This document shows, piece by piece, positions 27,575 through 36,037 of a stretch of DNA of 64,000 nucleotides. A program made the translations under genes and the position numbers. Location: contig NZ_JTLD01000002.1 of NCBI RefSeq assembly GCF_000798815.1, forward strand, positions 22,494-86,493, in the 5' to 3' direction. The notes below the pieces were generated by a model, which saw only the letters and a program-made list of their open reading frames with translations, was not told the origin of the DNA and made no database searches. This DNA comes from Alistipes sp. ZOR0009. Lineage in GTDB: Bacteria > Bacteroidota > Bacteroidia > Bacteroidales > ZOR0009. Each line of letters starts with the position of its first letter. The first letter of the stretch is position 1.

Positions 27575-28060
27575 ATGACTCCATATGAGTATAATAAGTG
27601 CGTAGACTTATTTTCTGATAGCATATATAGGTTTGCTTTAAAGATGCTTAAAGATAGCGATACGTGCCATGATATAGTGCAGGATACTTTTGAAAAACTT
27701 TGGCTTAGGGTCGGCGAAATAGCCTTTGATAAGGCAAAGTCGTACCTCTTTACCACCGTTTATCACGCGACGATTGATCAAATCCGAAAAAAGAATAGGT
27801 TGGGAAATCCTGTTGATCTCGAAAAGGTCAATGAGTCGGTTAGTAGTATAAGTCCTGATTTAAAGGAAATTTTGAATAGAGGGTTGGCGTTGCTACCAGA
27901 AGACCAGAAGTCGGTTGTGCTTCTACGCGATTACGAAGGGTACAGCTATGAAGAAATTGGCGAAATTACGGGCTTAAATGAATCGCAAGTGAAGGTGTAT
28001 ATCTACCGAGCGAGGCTTTTCTTGAAGAATTATATAGGTAAAATTGAAAACGTATTATAG
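27575..28060 (+). CDS. ECF-type RNA polymerase sigma factor
   Basis: A 161-residue sigma factor with region 2 (CHDIVQDTFEKLWLRV) and region 4 (GYSYEEIGEITGLNESQVKVYIYRARLFL). The frame is open from a TTG at 27533, but ATG 27575 gives a normal region 2 start. It is followed 2 bp later by a membrane protein that looks like its anti-sigma factor, then by a barrel protein, a three-gene surface-stress unit. No FecR domain or TonB receptor is present here, in contrast to the unit at 38-43 kb. Confidence 0.92.
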   Translation: MTPYEYNKCVDLFSDSIYRFALKMLKDSDTCHDIVQDTFEKLWLRVGEIAFDKAKSYLFTTVYHATIDQIRKKNRLGNPVDLEKVNESVSSISPDLKEILNRGLALLPEDQKSVVLLRDYEGYSYEEIGEITGLNESQVKVYIYRARLFLKNYIGKIENVL

Positions 28061-28062
28061 CT

Positions 28063-29193
28063 ATGATTACTCGTGAAAATTACGAAGAGCATTTCCTAGA
28101 TTATTTTGATGGAATTCTCTCCGAAAAGGAGGTGGAGGAGCTTTTACGATTTCTTTCCCTAAACACAGATTTGGAAGATGAGTTTTACCTGCTCATGCAG
28201 CAAACCTCAGAGGTGAATCTTTCTTCCGATGATTTTTCATCGTTGATAGTTAAGAGAGAATCTAAAATTGGCTACGAACTTAGCTCTTTTGATTATTTGT
28301 GTGTTGCTGATTTAGAGCACGATATTACAGAAGAGGAAGTTCGTATTTTGGAGGATAGTATTCAGAGTAATTCTAAGTTAAAAGGGGATTATTTGATTTA
28401 TCAAAAAACTCGATTAGAAGAGGAGCCTATTGTTTGTCTTTTCAAAAATGAGCTAAAGAAAAATGTATTTGTAGAAAAGGGAGGTAAAACACGAAGAATT
28501 GCCTCCTATTCGAGTGTTGCAGCCGCAGTTCTACTTGTTTTCTATTTAGCATACAATGAAACTGACAACCTAAAGGTTGCGGATGATGTTGCAAAAAAAA
28601 TTGAAGTAGTGGCGCCTCGTAGTACTAATGAGGTGGTTAAAGAGATGGTAAAGAGGCCTGTTATGGCTGAAGTCTCTACATCTTTGAGCAATAAACCTAC
28701 AGTTCTTAGCAAAGTGAAAGCAACGGCTTTTGATGCTTCGAGTTCCTCTCCCTTGCTTTCTGAAACGAAAGAAAAGGTGTTAAGTGCTCAAACGCAGGCT
28801 AAGGAACAGATTGCTTACTTGCAGGTTGATCTTAACAACGTGTCTGTTGAGCCATCGAAGGCTGTTGCTTTGGCAAGTTTTTCTGCAGCCGTTGAAAGTT
28901 CTGCTAGCAAAGAGAAGTCTGGTTCTTTTTTTAGCGATAATGAGCTGGCAAAATCGGTTGCAGACTTTCTTGATAAAGCAAAAGGTGAAACCAGTCAGCT
29001 TACAGGTACCATTGAAGAGGTAAAGGGGCGAAAGAGAGGTGTGTTTATTGGAAAGTTAATTAGCGGTGTTAATACCATTCTGGGAACAGATATGCAGTAT
29101 TCTAGCCGATATACATCAGACGGAAAGCTCGTTGCTGTTAGCTTTGAAGTTGGTAAATTGAACTATTCAAAAAAATATGACGACGAGAAGTAA
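28063..29193 (+). CDS. Putative anti-sigma factor, single-pass membrane protein
   Basis: A 376-residue protein. The N-terminal cytoplasmic part contains two copies of the short Bacteroidota anti-sigma-like pattern, EEHFLDYFDGILSEKEVEEL (about 7-26) and FDYLCVADLEHDITEEEVRI (about 72-91), each followed by an NxxLxxEF/Y-type segment. One membrane helix follows (about 147-163, VAAAVLLVFYLAY). The rest is an S/A/V/K-rich periplasmic region. No HxxxCxxC zinc motif is visible. The function is inferred from position directly after the sigma gene. Confidence 0.65.
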   Translation: MITRENYEEHFLDYFDGILSEKEVEELLRFLSLNTDLEDEFYLLMQQTSEVNLSSDDFSSLIVKRESKIGYELSSFDYLCVADLEHDITEEEVRILEDSIQSNSKLKGDYLIYQKTRLEEEPIVCLFKNELKKNVFVEKGGKTRRIASYSSVAAAVLLVFYLAYNETDNLKVADDVAKKIEVVAPRSTNEVVKEMVKRPVMAEVSTSLSNKPTVLSKVKATAFDASSSSPLLSETKEKVLSAQTQAKEQIAYLQVDLNNVSVEPSKAVALASFSAAVESSASKEKSGSFFSDNELAKSVADFLDKAKGETSQLTGTIEEVKGRKRGVFIGKLISGVNTILGTDMQYSSRYTSDGKLVAVSFEVGKLNYSKKYDDEK

Positions 29194-29247
29194 CTTTTGA
29201 TAGTGGCTGGTCGTCATACAACCAAACAAGCAAAAACAATTAATGTC

Positions 29248-30135
29248 ATGAATAATAAATTATTAGTACTGCTGCCAGCATCGTTGATATCAGTTGCAGC
29301 ATTTGGTGGAGTTTCTAAGGATACTGTTGTAGTAAAAAGTACTTCATCTGTTGATACCGTAGTTAGTAAATCTTCTTCTATTGTAAAGCACAACATTGCG
29401 TCCGTTAAAGAAAATGTTGATACAGTTGTTGTAACAGTAGGAAAAAGAGGTCTTTATGTGTCTGAAGATTTGAATGGAGACGTGTCTGTTTGGACTTCTA
29501 AGCATAAAAAGAAAGAAAAGAATTTTTATTCACACCTTTCAGGTTTTGGGTTAGGTGTTAATGTTTACCTAAATAAGGATGGCGCGATGAAACTTCCAGA
29601 TCAATACAAGGATATGGATTTGAATGTTTCGAAATCGATAAATGTGGTTCTTAACTTGTTTGATGTATCGCAGCCTTTGATTAGCAATAAGCTTGCTATT
29701 ACTGCAGGGGTTGGTACGGAGTGGCATAACTATCGCTTTAGCGAAGACATTACCTTGGTGAAAGAAAATGGTGTTTTAAAAACCAAAGCATTGACAGGTA
29801 ATGTTGTAAAAACAAAGTTGACAGACTGGTGGTTAAATGTTCCAGTTGCGCTAGAGTTGAATGGGGGGAAATATAATTCGTTTTATGCTTCTTTTGGTGC
29901 GGTTGGTTCGCTTCTTTTAAACTCGCACACCAAAGTCGTAACTAGAGATGGCGGAAAGCAGAAGGATAAAAATTGGAATGCTTTTTATCTAAATCCATTT
30001 AGAGTTAGCTTGATGGCAAAGGTAGGATACGGGAATTTTGGAGTTTATGCTACCTATTCTTTAGTTCAAATGTTTCAAGAAGATAAAGGTCCAGAGTTGT
30101 ACCCATTTGCAGCAGGTGTGACGTTGAATTTTTAA
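29248..30135 (+). CDS. Putative outer-membrane beta-barrel protein
   Basis: A 295-residue exported protein with a signal peptide (1-20, AAFGG) and a strand-rich mature part (FGLGVNVYLNK, VGTEWHNYRF, VGYGNFGVYATYSLVQM) ending FAAGVTLNF, a barrel-type C-terminal Phe. The reading frame is open from TTG 29197, but ATG 29248 is immediately followed by the signal peptide. It is the last gene of the sigma/anti-sigma unit and a likely target or sensor. Confidence 0.7.
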   Translation: MNNKLLVLLPASLISVAAFGGVSKDTVVVKSTSSVDTVVSKSSSIVKHNIASVKENVDTVVVTVGKRGLYVSEDLNGDVSVWTSKHKKKEKNFYSHLSGFGLGVNVYLNKDGAMKLPDQYKDMDLNVSKSINVVLNLFDVSQPLISNKLAITAGVGTEWHNYRFSEDITLVKENGVLKTKALTGNVVKTKLTDWWLNVPVALELNGGKYNSFYASFGAVGSLLLNSHTKVVTRDGGKQKDKNWNAFYLNPFRVSLMAKVGYGNFGVYATYSLVQMFQEDKGPELYPFAAGVTLNF

Positions 30136-30149
30136 ACCTCGATATAATT

Positions 30150-30191
30150 TAAAGAGAAGGCCATCCTACGGGATGGCCTTCTCTTTTTTTG
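30150..30191 (+). terminator. Strong terminator after the sigma/anti-sigma/barrel operon
   Basis: A 14-bp perfect stem, AGAGAAGGCCATCC with GGATGGCCTTCTCT, loop TACG, then a T tract. Confidence 0.9.
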
Positions 30192-30276
30192 TTGGTATGA
30201 TATCTATTCGCTAGCTTTTTCACTAAAATAGCTACCTTACGGCGGATTTTAGTTCGGAATTAATAGTTTTGATACC

Positions 30277-30981
30277 ATGGTAGAACTTCTGGAGTCGGAA
30301 AAGCGTAGATATGCAAAGTTGATGGAGCTTGAGGGGTTTGGTTACGAAGAACTGGTTAAGCTTAAAAACTCAAAGGTTGGCATTGTTGGTTTAACGGGTG
30401 TGGGCGTTAGTACGCTTTTGTCTGTTGTAACCTCTGGCGTTAGCTTTGTTAAGGCTGTTGATTTTAATTCGATAACAGAAAATTCGCTTCCTCAGGGTAC
30501 GTTTTTTGGGAAGGGTGATATTGGTAAGCTAAAGACAATAGCGCTGAAGGAGAAGTTGGTTGATTTACGATTGGTTGAAAATATTAGTATAAGTAACGTA
30601 GAACTTCGAGAGTCTAACGTAGATGCTATTTTGCAGGGGCTCGATCTGGTTATATATGCTAGCTACAATAGGGAAACCATAAAAATACTAGGAGAGTATT
30701 GCAAAGGAAAAGGAATTCCTTTTGTCTGGACTATTGGATGTAAAAATAGCTCCTACCTGCTATATGCTCCATCTGAAAATGTTATGGACTATATCGAAGC
30801 GGCAATTCAGGCAGTTGATCCATGCTTTAAATGCGATTGTTACTATGCCAGTTTTGTTAGCTCAATTGCGGGTGGTGCAGCAGCAGCCGTAACGGTAAAT
30901 GCGCTATTGGGCCGAGCAACACCAATGCTTCGTAAATGCGATGCAAATACAATGAAAGTTGAATTTCTTAGGTTAAACTAA
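30277..30981 (+). CDS. ThiF/E1-like (HesA/MoeB) family protein with degenerate ATP site
   Basis: A 234-residue stand-alone E1-like protein. The Rossmann loop is GIVGLTGVGVSTLLSVVTSG (about 34-53). In canonical ThiF-type enzymes the next motifs read DxDxxxxxNLxRQ; here they are VDFNSITENSLPQ, lacking the second Asp and the Arg. A Cys-rich CFKCDC segment sits near residue 187. Known relatives adenylate ubiquitin-like proteins or tRNA threonylcarbamoyl groups (TcdA). The missing Arg suggests changed or lost adenylation. It is followed 13 bp later by pepE. Confidence 0.75.
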   Translation: MVELLESEKRRYAKLMELEGFGYEELVKLKNSKVGIVGLTGVGVSTLLSVVTSGVSFVKAVDFNSITENSLPQGTFFGKGDIGKLKTIALKEKLVDLRLVENISISNVELRESNVDAILQGLDLVIYASYNRETIKILGEYCKGKGIPFVWTIGCKNSSYLLYAPSENVMDYIEAAIQAVDPCFKCDCYYASFVSSIAGGAAAAVTVNALLGRATPMLRKCDANTMKVEFLRLN

Positions 30982-30994
30982 ATATAAACTCGAC

Positions 30995-31690
30995 ATGAGA
31001 CTATTACTTATAAGCAACTCCACAAATGCTGGTGAACCATACTTGGATTATCCTAAATATGAGATAAAAAAGTTTTTGGGTGATATCAAAACGGTACTTT
31101 TCATCCCTTATGCAGGAGTTACTTTTTCTTACGATGAATATGAGGCTAAAGTTGCCAACAGATTATCAGAGGTTGGTATTGAGGTTAAGTCAATTCATCA
31201 TTTTACAAATCCTGTTGAGGCTGCTGAGAATGCAGAAGCAATTGTAGTGGGAGGTGGAAATACTTTCCGTTTGTTAGAAAGAGTACAGGCTAATGGCTTG
31301 CTTGATGTAATTCGTAAAAAGGTGATGCTCGGAACTCCTTATATCGGGTGGAGTGCGGGTTCTAACCTTGCTTGTCCTACTATCAAGACAACTAATGACA
31401 TGCCTGTTATTCAACCGCAATCCTTCAACGCTTTCAACTTGGTTCCTTTCCAAATCAACCCACACTATTTGGATGCGCATCCTGATGGGCATGCTGGAGA
31501 GACTCGCGAGCAGCGTATTGAAGAATTTATTGAGCTAAACCAAGATGTTACGGTTGTTGGTTTGCGCGAGAGCTGTATGATTTTGGTAGAGGGAGGTCAG
31601 TATAAGCTAATTGGTCCACACCCTGTGCGTGTGTTTAAGTTTGGAGAAAAGCCTCAAGAGATAACGGATCTCAACGCATTGAAATTTTAG
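30995..31690 (+). CDS. pepE: Dipeptidase E (alpha-aspartyl dipeptidase, family S51)
   Basis: A 231-residue cytosolic serine peptidase that cleaves Asp-X dipeptides. The nucleophile elbow is GWSAGSNLACPT, preceded by VVGGGNTFRLLE and followed by FQINPHYLDAHPDGHAGETREQRI, all as in PepE. Length matches the family. Likely co-transcribed with the ThiF-like gene; a terminator follows. Confidence 0.93.
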   Translation: MRLLLISNSTNAGEPYLDYPKYEIKKFLGDIKTVLFIPYAGVTFSYDEYEAKVANRLSEVGIEVKSIHHFTNPVEAAENAEAIVVGGGNTFRLLERVQANGLLDVIRKKVMLGTPYIGWSAGSNLACPTIKTTNDMPVIQPQSFNAFNLVPFQINPHYLDAHPDGHAGETREQRIEEFIELNQDVTVVGLRESCMILVEGGQYKLIGPHPVRVFKFGEKPQEITDLNALKF

Positions 31691-31708
31691 TTTTTTTACT
31701 TTATACCA

Positions 31709-31741
31709 TAAAGGCTGCTCAATTGGGCAGCCTTTATATTT
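31709..31741. terminator. Terminator between pepE and the DUF2797 gene
   Basis: AAAGGCTGC pairs with GCAGCCTTT around an 8-nt loop; T-rich on both sides, so it can serve both convergent genes. Confidence 0.75.
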
Positions 31742-32531
31742 TTATTTCAACTTCATAACCTGTAAAAGTTCTTAGGTTAACTACCCTTCCCTCATTAAAA
31801 ATCAGGTATTGTCCTCTAATTCCTTTTAGGATACCACTTATTTGGGGCGTTTTGTTGAAATTTAAGGATGTGACTTTAGCTGGATATTTTTCGACGGGGT
31901 AGGCTATTTTTTGGATGCTGAAATCTTCGGAAAGATATTGGCCTAACTCTCCCTGTAAAAAATTCCGAAGCTTATTTCTCTCGTCGTAAAGGTTTATGTT
32001 AGGCTCGATGTTGGTGAGCATTGAGCGCCAGTTTGTTTTGTCAGAGAAGTTTTTCATAAGCTCGACTTCTATGATGCCGGCTAGGTATCGGTTGGGAGTT
32101 TGGGCAATAATTAGCCCTTGAGAGGCTCCTTGATCTATCCAACGTGTTGGTATTTGAGTATGGCGTGTTACCCCTACTTTTAGACCTCCCGAAATGGCAA
32201 GATAAACGTAGTGATCTATAAGGCAGTGTTGCTCTGCATAGGTGATGTCCCGAGCAATACCAACGTGAGCTTGGCATAGGTGAGGTTTTAATACGCACTC
32301 CTCTGTTTCTGGTGATGAAATGAAGCAGGGGTAGCAATAGCCTTGTCCAAAGGATTTCTTGGTAACCTTTCCGCATGAAACGCACCTTATCTTGCCCGTA
32401 AAATTCATTGAAATTTCTTGTCCTAGGTACGAGTTGATGTTGATGGGATCTTCGTTGGTGCTTAATAGGTAGCTGACGTAGCCATTTTTATCGGCTGATA
32501 CCCTCATTTTTCTGAGTTCTGCGGTTATCAT
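31734..32531 (-). CDS. DUF2797 family protein
   Basis: A 265-residue protein with an N-terminal zinc-finger-like cluster CVSCGKVTKKSFGQGYCYPC and the DUF2797 core LAISGGLKVGVTRHTQIPTRWIDQGA. The G-x-K-V-G-V-T-R segment resembles GIY-YIG-like folds. Function unknown. The frame extends upstream to 32579, but the residues added are hydrophobic and untypical; ATG 32531 (MITAELRKMRV) gives the usual N-terminus. Confidence 0.85.
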   Translation of the reverse strand: MITAELRKMRVSADKNGYVSYLLSTNEDPININSYLGQEISMNFTGKIRCVSCGKVTKKSFGQGYCYPCFISSPETEECVLKPHLCQAHVGIARDITYAEQHCLIDHYVYLAISGGLKVGVTRHTQIPTRWIDQGASQGLIIAQTPNRYLAGIIEVELMKNFSDKTNWRSMLTNIEPNINLYDERNKLRNFLQGELGQYLSEDFSIQKIAYPVEKYPAKVTSLNFNKTPQISGILKGIRGQYLIFNEGRVVNLRTFTGYEVEIKI

Positions 32532-32796
32532 ATCTAATGTTTTATACAAAAATATAGAAAAAAAGAAGATTTTTTGCATTTGTAATTATCACAAAAACAG
32601 CTATTAATGATTTTTTTGGCAAAAAAATGAAAAAAAACACACTACTATGTGTAACCAAGTACAGTGTTTAATCGTTATACTTGTAAAACAAACTAAGATG
32701 TTTAAAACAGTAATTGGTATCACCCCTGCTTTGTTGATGAGATCGTAGAATTCCAAACAGCAAGAAGGAGCCAGTAAAAATAAAAAAACAGTAAGC

Positions 32797-33378
32797 ATGA
32801 AAACAACATTGTCAGTTAATATCGGAGGAATGAACTTCATCATTGATGAGGATGCCTACACAAGACTTAGCGCTTACATTGCTGCTCTTAAGCGCAAGTA
32901 TGCGTCTCAAGTCGGGGGAGAGGAGATTGTTTCCGATTTGGAGGCTAGAATAGCAGAGCTATTTAGCCAAGAAATTAAAACGGCTCAGCAAGTGGTTGGC
33001 TTGAGGCTTGTAAAGCAGGTTATCGCTACGCTGGGAGATGAGGAAGAGCTAGGAGCAGGAACATCAGCGCAAACAACATTTACTAACGAACAAAAAAGAA
33101 ACGCAATGGCTTACAAAAGATTTTATAGAGATCCCAACGGAATGGTTCTTGGAGGTGTATGTACAGGCCTTAGCCACTACTTTAATGTAGACCCTGTTTT
33201 ATTCCGTATCATTTTTGTGGTGCTGCTACTCGGTGGTGTTACCGTTATTCTTTACCCGCTTATCTGGATTATAACACCAATGGCGGTAACTCCTTCGCAA
33301 CGATTGGAGATGAAGGGAGAGCCTATTACTCCTGAAAATGTGGAACGTGAATATCAAAACATGAATAACAAGAGATAG
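32797..33378 (+). CDS. PspC domain protein (first of two)
   Basis: A 193-residue protein. Residues 1-85 form a domain shared with the second PspC gene (SVNIGGMNFIIDEDAYTRL and EIVSDLEARIAELF). Residues about 105-165 are the PspC domain, RFYRDPNGMVLGGVCTGLSHYFNVDP followed by a membrane segment. It is the first gene of a three-gene operon with padR and a longer PspC protein. Its likely role is envelope-stress response, as for phage-shock proteins. Confidence 0.88.
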   Translation: MKTTLSVNIGGMNFIIDEDAYTRLSAYIAALKRKYASQVGGEEIVSDLEARIAELFSQEIKTAQQVVGLRLVKQVIATLGDEEELGAGTSAQTTFTNEQKRNAMAYKRFYRDPNGMVLGGVCTGLSHYFNVDPVLFRIIFVVLLLGGVTVILYPLIWIITPMAVTPSQRLEMKGEPITPENVEREYQNMNNKR

Positions 33379-33380
33379 CC

Positions 33381-33707
33381 ATGAATATTGATAACAACAA
33401 AGCGCAAATGCGTAAAGGTATCCTAGAGTATTGCATCCTGATGATACTCGAAAAGGAGGACGCCTACGCATCAACCATCATCAGCGATCTAAAAGATGCT
33501 GAGATGATAGTGGTAGAGGGAACTTTATATCCGCTGCTTACACGTCAAAAAAATCAAGGCTTGCTAAACTACCGCTGGGAGGAATCTCCTCAAGGTCCAC
33601 CCAGAAAGTACTACACACTTACCGAAAAGGGTAGGGATTATTTAAAAGAGCTGCATCAGTCGTGGGATGAGCTTGTTGAGCAAATAAAGGCTATTAGAAC
33701 AAAGTAA
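33381..33707 (+). CDS. PadR family transcriptional regulator
   Basis: A 108-residue winged-helix protein with the PadR layout: RKGILEYCILMILEKEDAYASTII, VEGTLYPLLTRQKNQGLL and GPPRKYYTLTEKGRDYL. It lies 2 bp after one PspC gene and 11 bp before the next, so it most likely senses envelope stress or small molecules and autoregulates this operon. Confidence 0.93.
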   Translation: MNIDNNKAQMRKGILEYCILMILEKEDAYASTIISDLKDAEMIVVEGTLYPLLTRQKNQGLLNYRWEESPQGPPRKYYTLTEKGRDYLKELHQSWDELVEQIKAIRTK

Positions 33708-33718
33708 AAACTATAACT

Positions 33719-35374
33719 ATGAATACTACACATAAAGTTAGCATTGGAGGAATGGCTTTTGTGGTTGAAGAATCAGCCTATAAGGAGCTAAAGCTGTATA
33801 TTGATAAGCTAGAAAATCAGTTTCGACATAGAGCCGATGGCTCGGAGATTATTGCCGATATTGAATCTAGGATTGCTGAGTTGATTAACGGAAAGCTGCT
33901 AAATCCCGATCAGCTGGTTACATTGGCTGATGTTAAGGATGTGATTTTTAGGTTAGGTGACCCATCAGAAATGGATGAAGGTGCCGAGAAGCCAGTAGAC
34001 GACACTTCCTATAGCGCTGCTTCTACGTCATCGCGCAGGCTGTATCGTTCTGCAGAAAGTAAGGTTATCGCCGGTGTTTGTGGTGGATTGGGCGCGTATT
34101 TTAATATCGATCCAGTTTGGCTAAGAATCGCATTTGTAGCGTTAACTATTGTAGGTTCTCCTATTGCTGTTGGATGGGTTTTCTTGCTGACCTATATCAT
34201 CCTCTGGATATCTACGCCTTACGCAATTTCGGTGTCGCAAAAGTTGGAGATGGAGGGTAAAAAAGTCACCGTTTCGACAATTGAGCAGCGCATAAGGGAT
34301 GAGGCAAACGCTTATGCGCCACATGTGAGATCGGCAGGAGATCGGTTATTTTCCGTTTTTGTTGCTGTTATAAAGGTTTTTGTGGTGTTCTTTATATCCA
34401 TTTTTGTAATAGCTGGATTAGCATTAAGCGCTGCATTGCTAGCATTGCTTGTTGGATTTGAGCCTTCTTTCCTGTTTAATTTTGGCGACTATCATGACGG
34501 TTCATTAGCTGCTCTTTTCAATGTTATGTACAGCTTTTTCCCCAACGTGTTGTGGTTTAACATATCGCTTTTAGCGCTAGTTTTCATTCCAACCATACTT
34601 CTGATTGTTCTTGCCATAAAGCTGATGTTTCGTTCTCATTTCCGAACTAGGTTTGTCGCCATTCCGTTGGTTGCAGTGTGGGTTATTGCCCTGTTTGTAA
34701 CATTCATTACCGGAGTATCAACCTTAAAGAATTCGTTTGGAAGTAGTAGAACTGTATCTGAAACCGTTGTTGCACCAGCTGCAATCGATACTTTGAAAAT
34801 TGGGTATAGCTCATCGTTGCAGCTAAAGGCTAATGATGTATCGTTGGTTTTGCATAACGAGAGCGACGACGAGGAGTGGAGTAACGATGATTTTTGTGAT
34901 AACGGCGACTGGATTCATCACGATGGCTTTTCGATTACATCGGCAGATAGTAACCCCGCAGATGTGAAGCTAACGGCTAACAGCACCGTTTACGTTCGTC
35001 CGTTGGTAGAAGTAAAGTATGATGAGAATATCGAGAAGCCACAGGTTGTTGTAAAAAAGTGGGCAACAGGACGAAATTATACTGTTGCAGGATCAACGGC
35101 TGAGAGCATTAATTTTAAGGCCGAATTTAAGGGCGACTCTCTGCTTATTTCTCCAGCAATACCTTTACTTGTTAAAGATAGAATATTGAAAGGGGTAAAG
35201 CTAACTGTTCGCATCCCGAAGAATAAATTCTACCGAATTGGAGACGAAATGAGGGGCACCATAGTGAAAACGCGATGCAGCCAAGTAAATGGTGTTTACC
35301 ATTACGATGCCAATAATTATACTGATAATGAATGGGATAATGCAGAGTCTGTAGACACCGTAATGGTTCGATAG
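33719..35374 (+). CDS. PspC domain multi-pass membrane protein (second)
   Basis: A 551-residue protein with the same N-terminal domain as the first PspC protein (VSIGGMAFVVEESAYKEL, EIIADIESRIAELI), then PspC (RRLYRSAESKVIAGVCGGLGAYFNIDP) and a membrane helix, then three further hydrophobic segments (about 215-335). The C-terminal 200 residues are a soluble, beta-rich domain resembling the adhesin/bactofilin-like fold found in DUF2807-type proteins, but I am not sure of the family. It ends the operon. Confidence 0.85.
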   Translation: MNTTHKVSIGGMAFVVEESAYKELKLYIDKLENQFRHRADGSEIIADIESRIAELINGKLLNPDQLVTLADVKDVIFRLGDPSEMDEGAEKPVDDTSYSAASTSSRRLYRSAESKVIAGVCGGLGAYFNIDPVWLRIAFVALTIVGSPIAVGWVFLLTYIILWISTPYAISVSQKLEMEGKKVTVSTIEQRIRDEANAYAPHVRSAGDRLFSVFVAVIKVFVVFFISIFVIAGLALSAALLALLVGFEPSFLFNFGDYHDGSLAALFNVMYSFFPNVLWFNISLLALVFIPTILLIVLAIKLMFRSHFRTRFVAIPLVAVWVIALFVTFITGVSTLKNSFGSSRTVSETVVAPAAIDTLKIGYSSSLQLKANDVSLVLHNESDDEEWSNDDFCDNGDWIHHDGFSITSADSNPADVKLTANSTVYVRPLVEVKYDENIEKPQVVVKKWATGRNYTVAGSTAESINFKAEFKGDSLLISPAIPLLVKDRILKGVKLTVRIPKNKFYRIGDEMRGTIVKTRCSQVNGVYHYDANNYTDNEWDNAESVDTVMVR

Positions 35375-35418
35375 TTTGACAATAATTAAAAAGAACTTTA
35401 AAATCATGTGTGGGGGTA

Positions 35419-35448
35419 TTGCAGAATTGGATTTTGTCCATATCTTTG
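35419..35448 (+). promoter_or_regulatory. Promoter of tRNA-Gln
   Basis: TTG (35419-35421), a 19-bp spacer, and TATCTTTG (35441-35448) are a good match to the Bacteroidota promoter; transcription would begin well before the tRNA at 35500. Confidence 0.65.
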
Positions 35449-35499
35449 CACCGCAATTGCGACAAAAACGGTTGAAAAACCAAGTCGAATTGTAGAAAT

Positions 35500-35570
35500 T
35501 GACCTATGGTGTAATGGTAACACTACTGATTTTGGTTCAGTCATTCTAGGTTCGAATCCTGGTAGGTCAA
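35500..35570 (+). tRNA. tRNA-Gln (anticodon TTG)
   Basis: A 71-nt cloverleaf. Acceptor stem TGACCTA (35500-35506) with TAGGTCA (35563-35569), D arm around GGTGTAATGGTAACAC, anticodon stem ACTGA/TCAGT with loop TTTTGGT (anticodon TTG), T arm CTAGG-TTCGAAT-CCTGG, discriminator A at 35570. The U1-A72 pair is characteristic of tRNA-Gln. The CCA end is not encoded. Confidence 0.96.
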
Positions 35571-35573
35571 CGC

Positions 35574-35605
35574 AAAGGCTCAAGCAATCGCTTGAGCCTT
35601 TTTGC
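35574..35605 (+). terminator. Terminator after tRNA-Gln
   Basis: AAAGGCTCAAGC and GCTTGAGCCTTT form a long stem around AATC, followed by a T run. Confidence 0.85.
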
Positions 35606-35661
35606 TTTTATGGCTTTGATTAAATAGCTATTTTTATCTTTCAATCATAAACCCAAAAGCT

Positions 35662-36006
35662 ATGGTCTACAACTTTATTACATCGGAGCCAGAGATTCGA
35701 GAGAAGATTAACGTCAACTACCGTTACTACACCATTAAATCCTTTACGTTTGCTCTTTTAACCGAAAAGGGAGACGTTATTAGTCGTGAGGTTGGCAATA
35801 CATTTATCACCAATCCTTTGTTTAAAAAGGGAAATTTTCCGTTGAAAATGGCATTAGGAGAGCTGGTTGATGCCAATACAAGTGCGCAGGAACGGATTCT
35901 AGGTCGCAGCCTGGGGGTTAAAATCGTAAAGTTGGAGGTTGAGCCTTTTGGTCGTAGGGCTGCTGTTGACGACGACAGAATTTATAACTTCGATCCGTTG
36001 GACTAA
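35662..36006 (+). CDS. Small protein of unknown function
   Basis: A 114-residue soluble protein, not recognised. It has no signal peptide, Cys or membrane segment. A regular pattern of strands (YYTIKSFTFALLTEKGDVISREV) and a basic stretch (AQERILGRSLGVKIVKLEVEPFGRRAAVDDD) are visible. It ends 31 bp before the SBF-type transporter gene on the same strand and may be co-transcribed with it. Confidence 0.55.
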   Translation: MVYNFITSEPEIREKINVNYRYYTIKSFTFALLTEKGDVISREVGNTFITNPLFKKGNFPLKMALGELVDANTSAQERILGRSLGVKIVKLEVEPFGRRAAVDDDRIYNFDPLD

Positions 36007-36037
36007 GGGTTTAAATCCTACTTTTAATATTGAGATA

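Noticed and set aside
32604..32843. Small hydrophobic membrane protein on the minus strand
   Set aside because: It overlaps the promoter and start of the PspC gene and reads as a chance frame in A/T-rich sequence.
35408..35623. Small gene over the tRNA
   Set aside because: It is read through the tRNA-Gln and its terminator.
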